From: Formicarius rufipectus
Lineage: Eukaryota; Chordata; Aves; Passeriformes; Formicariidae
Length of the DNA stretch: 64,000 nt
Assembly (NCBI GenBank): GCA_013399695.1
Contig: VXAU01000755.1
Location: 723,972 to 787,971 of the forward strand
Direction: 5' to 3'
In this document: positions 63,201-64,000 of the stretch, piece by piece
Layout of the letters: every line of letters begins with the position of its first letter
How positions within the stretch are numbered: position 1 is the first letter of the stretch
Program-made: the position numbers and the translations under genes
Notes under the pieces: model-generated
Told to the model about the DNA's origin: nothing
What the model saw: only the letters and a program-made list of their open reading frames with translations
Databases searched by the model: none

Positions 63201-64000
63201 AGCTGATATTCATGTCAGTTGTCAGTTAAAGATTTCATAACCAAGATACTGATTTCATGTCACGTCTCCAGGCCGCTACTTTTTCTTGGACGATCATTCT
63301 GTGCCTTCCAGTTCCTCATTAAATTGCTGATGCATGAGGAGGGATCACAGGCTTATTAACTATGCAGATAACACACAGATAGTGCAATAACTTTGGTAAA
63401 CTGTGTGACTGTATAAAAAGCAGTTGTCTTTGCATTATCAGAACATGGTATGTTTACCACTGAATACTACAGAAGCAGTGTGTAAACACAGAGTTTCTTC
63501 CTTTTTTTTCCCCAGGAAATGACTGTTATGGTTTTGTTGGGGATAGAGTTTGGTTTCTTTCTTTTTCTTCCCCCCCCCCCCCCTACTTTTATGGCTTAAA
63601 AAAGCCTGTTGTGTTCCATTCAGATCTCCCAGCGTGATCTTGGAGAAACCATATTTCTCTGTGTGCATGCAGAAGATGAAAGAATCTGCATGTCCATTCA
63701 TTTGAGGTATTAGTTGAGTAGATGACTATGACAAATGTCAGCTTAGTCATTGACCTAACTAGGAAAAGCCCTTGATGTGGAACACTGCAAGCATTTTGTG
63801 GCTGTAACAAGGTGCCAGACATTTGATGCTCAGTGAAATTAGGAAATTCGAATTATCAGTGGGCTGTGACTCAAACATTCTTGTCCTCTTGTGGAAATTG
63901 TTTTGAAAAGGAAGTTAATACCTCACTAATGTTTGAAGTATGACTTGGAGGATCTGATCTAATGGCTACTTTCTTTTGACAGACAACCACTGCTTTCTAC
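57104..64000 (+). CDS. GIN1: GIN1, gypsy retrotransposon integrase 1 (domesticated host gene; 3' end outside window)
   Basis: A host gene long derived from a transposon integrase; no cellular function is established. Six exons encode residues 1-428, and an 18-nt start of the final exon is cut by the window edge (human is about 522 residues as I recall). Order: N-terminal basic segment; HHCC zinc-binding domain (H78, H85, C115, C118); DDE integrase core with E146, D205 and E239 at the triad positions; C-terminal SH3-like integrase domain around GHEVLRQRKNWWKDGRFQSE. The start ATG was chosen because it opens MVRSGKSG and sits in GGCAATGG. All introns are GT-AG. It stands head to head with PPIP5K2. 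Introns carry solo LTR, CR1 and simple repeats. It is not a retroviral provirus: it has spliced exons and no gag, pol or env around it. Confidence 0.96.
58119..58312 (+). CDS. GIN1: GIN1 coding exon 2 (zinc-binding domain)
   Basis: Residues 47-111: NKLFYVGKDRKQTRLVIFSD through CHKNAAGAHHGISRTLTLVE and YYWTSVTNDVKQW, the two-histidine half of the HHCC domain. Acceptor CTTTCAG, donor TGG|GTATGG, phase 0. Confidence 0.95.
58462..59006 (-). mobile_element. Solo LTR, copy 2 (same family)
   Basis: 545 bp, roughly 85 percent identical by eye to copy 1 across its whole length, in a GIN1 intron and antisense to it. The minus strand has AATAAA (58506-58511) about 44 nt before the TCTCACA terminus, as in an LTR. 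Flanks show ATGG on both sides. Confidence 0.75.
58705..58948 (-). repeat. Tandem units within solo LTR copy 2
   Basis: The same array at 58705, 58756, 58808, 58855 and 58902, with identical spacings 51, 52, 47 and 47. The array therefore predates the two insertions. Confidence 0.75.
59967..60272 (+). CDS. GIN1: GIN1 coding exon 3 (HHCC cysteines and DDE core)
   Basis: Residues 112-213: YACQHCQ completes the zinc site, then the integrase core with TIELVGPF (Glu in place of the usual first Asp), MTDLFTRW and FLYGPPQKMPIDQGKE with the second Asp at 205. Acceptor CTCTAG, donor CAG|GTAAAT. Confidence 0.95.
60958..61146 (+). CDS. GIN1: GIN1 coding exon 4
   Basis: Residues 214-276: LFALFGMKQVVLSYPQTDD, VNERMSKTIKAFLNKY. 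The Glu in NER (E239) sits where the catalytic Glu of integrases is expected. Acceptor TTGAAG, donor TTG|GTATGT. Confidence 0.94.
61242..61409 (+). CDS. GIN1: GIN1 coding exon 5
   Basis: Fifty-six whole codons (277-332): EPDQNTPYFQMFNRNPHVVK and on to EEEKTSDCQ, linker after the core. NTPYFQMFNRNP matches the integrase post-core motif. Acceptor AAATAG, donor CAG|GTAAAT. Confidence 0.93.
61844..62132 (+). CDS. GIN1: GIN1 coding exon 6 (C-terminal integrase domain)
   Basis: Residues 333-428: LKVGHEVLRQRKNWWKDGRF, SEWVGPCIIDYITDNGCAIL, RPIKMSHLKPYI. It is a small beta-barrel of the type found at integrase C-termini, with WVGPC at the GPY/F position. The donor AAAG|GTGTGT opens a GT/GC microsatellite. 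Confidence 0.95.
62133..62158 (+). repeat. (GT)n(GC)n dinucleotide repeat overlapping a GIN1 donor
   Basis: Eight GT units then GCGCGCGC, beginning with the GT of the 5' splice site of GIN1 coding exon 6. Alternating purine-pyrimidine, Z-DNA prone. Confidence 0.9.
62565..62645 (+). repeat. T/G low-complexity tract
   Basis: TTTTG and TTTGG units in the last GIN1 intron. Confidence 0.85.
63570..63583 (+). repeat. 14-nt C homopolymer
   Basis: Fourteen uninterrupted C after a pyrimidine tract, in the last GIN1 intron. The length may be a sequencing estimate. Confidence 0.9.
63983..64000 (+). CDS. GIN1: GIN1 last coding exon, first 18 nt (cut by window edge)
   Basis: TTTTGACAG acceptor followed by AC AAC CAC TGC TTT CTA, which in phase gives DNHCFL. 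It fits the divergent tail that follows LKPYIR in GIN1. It is very short, so this is provisional. Confidence 0.55.

Larger units (their letters stand above)
62159..63982 (+). other. GIN1: GIN1 last intron
   Basis: T/G-rich and C-rich tracts only. Open frames on the minus strand show no recognisable protein. Confidence 0.5.

Noticed and set aside
1..64000. tRNA, rRNA, CRISPR or bacterial-type operon features
   Set aside because: None seen on either strand; the sequence is vertebrate nuclear DNA.

Overview
This is nuclear DNA from a bird. The evidence is several CR1 LINE 3' ends, solo LTRs typical of avian genomes, AT-rich introns with short coding exons, and one CpG island. It carries two conserved vertebrate genes head to head around a shared promoter. 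Species cannot be fixed from the sequence; a passerine is possible but only a guess.

Minus strand, 52.2 kb down to about 5.8 kb: PPIP5K2, the diphosphoinositol pentakisphosphate kinase. I assembled 30 coding exons joined in phase (3,744 nt, 1,247 codons plus stop), a likely noncoding first exon in the CpG island, a 3' UTR and a candidate poly(A) signal. Both the ATP-grasp kinase half and the histidine-phosphatase-like half look intact.

Plus strand, 52.3 kb to the window end: GIN1, a host gene derived from a transposon integrase. Six coding exons (about 428 codons) lie in the window, and the last coding exon is cut by the window edge after 18 nt. The zinc-binding HHCC, DDE core and C-terminal integrase domains are all recognisable.

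The region between the two genes (about 51.75 to 52.49 kb) is a CpG island with an 81-base assembly gap, an NRF1 palindrome, a ZNF143-type element and a kappaB-like palindrome. It is bounded on the GIN1 side by a 546-bp solo LTR. A second copy of the same LTR family lies in a later GIN1 intron, in the same antisense orientation. The first 5.8 kb is downstream flank of PPIP5K2 with CR1 fragments and no gene that I can support.

Functionally, PPIP5K2 makes and turns over inositol pyrophosphates in the cytosol. GIN1 has no established biochemical role. Their pairing is a shared-promoter arrangement, which I recall is also present in mammals. I see no previously undescribed gene system here. The second-look items are splice-site oddities, a catalytic-residue change in GIN1, and the LTR family with an internal repeat array.
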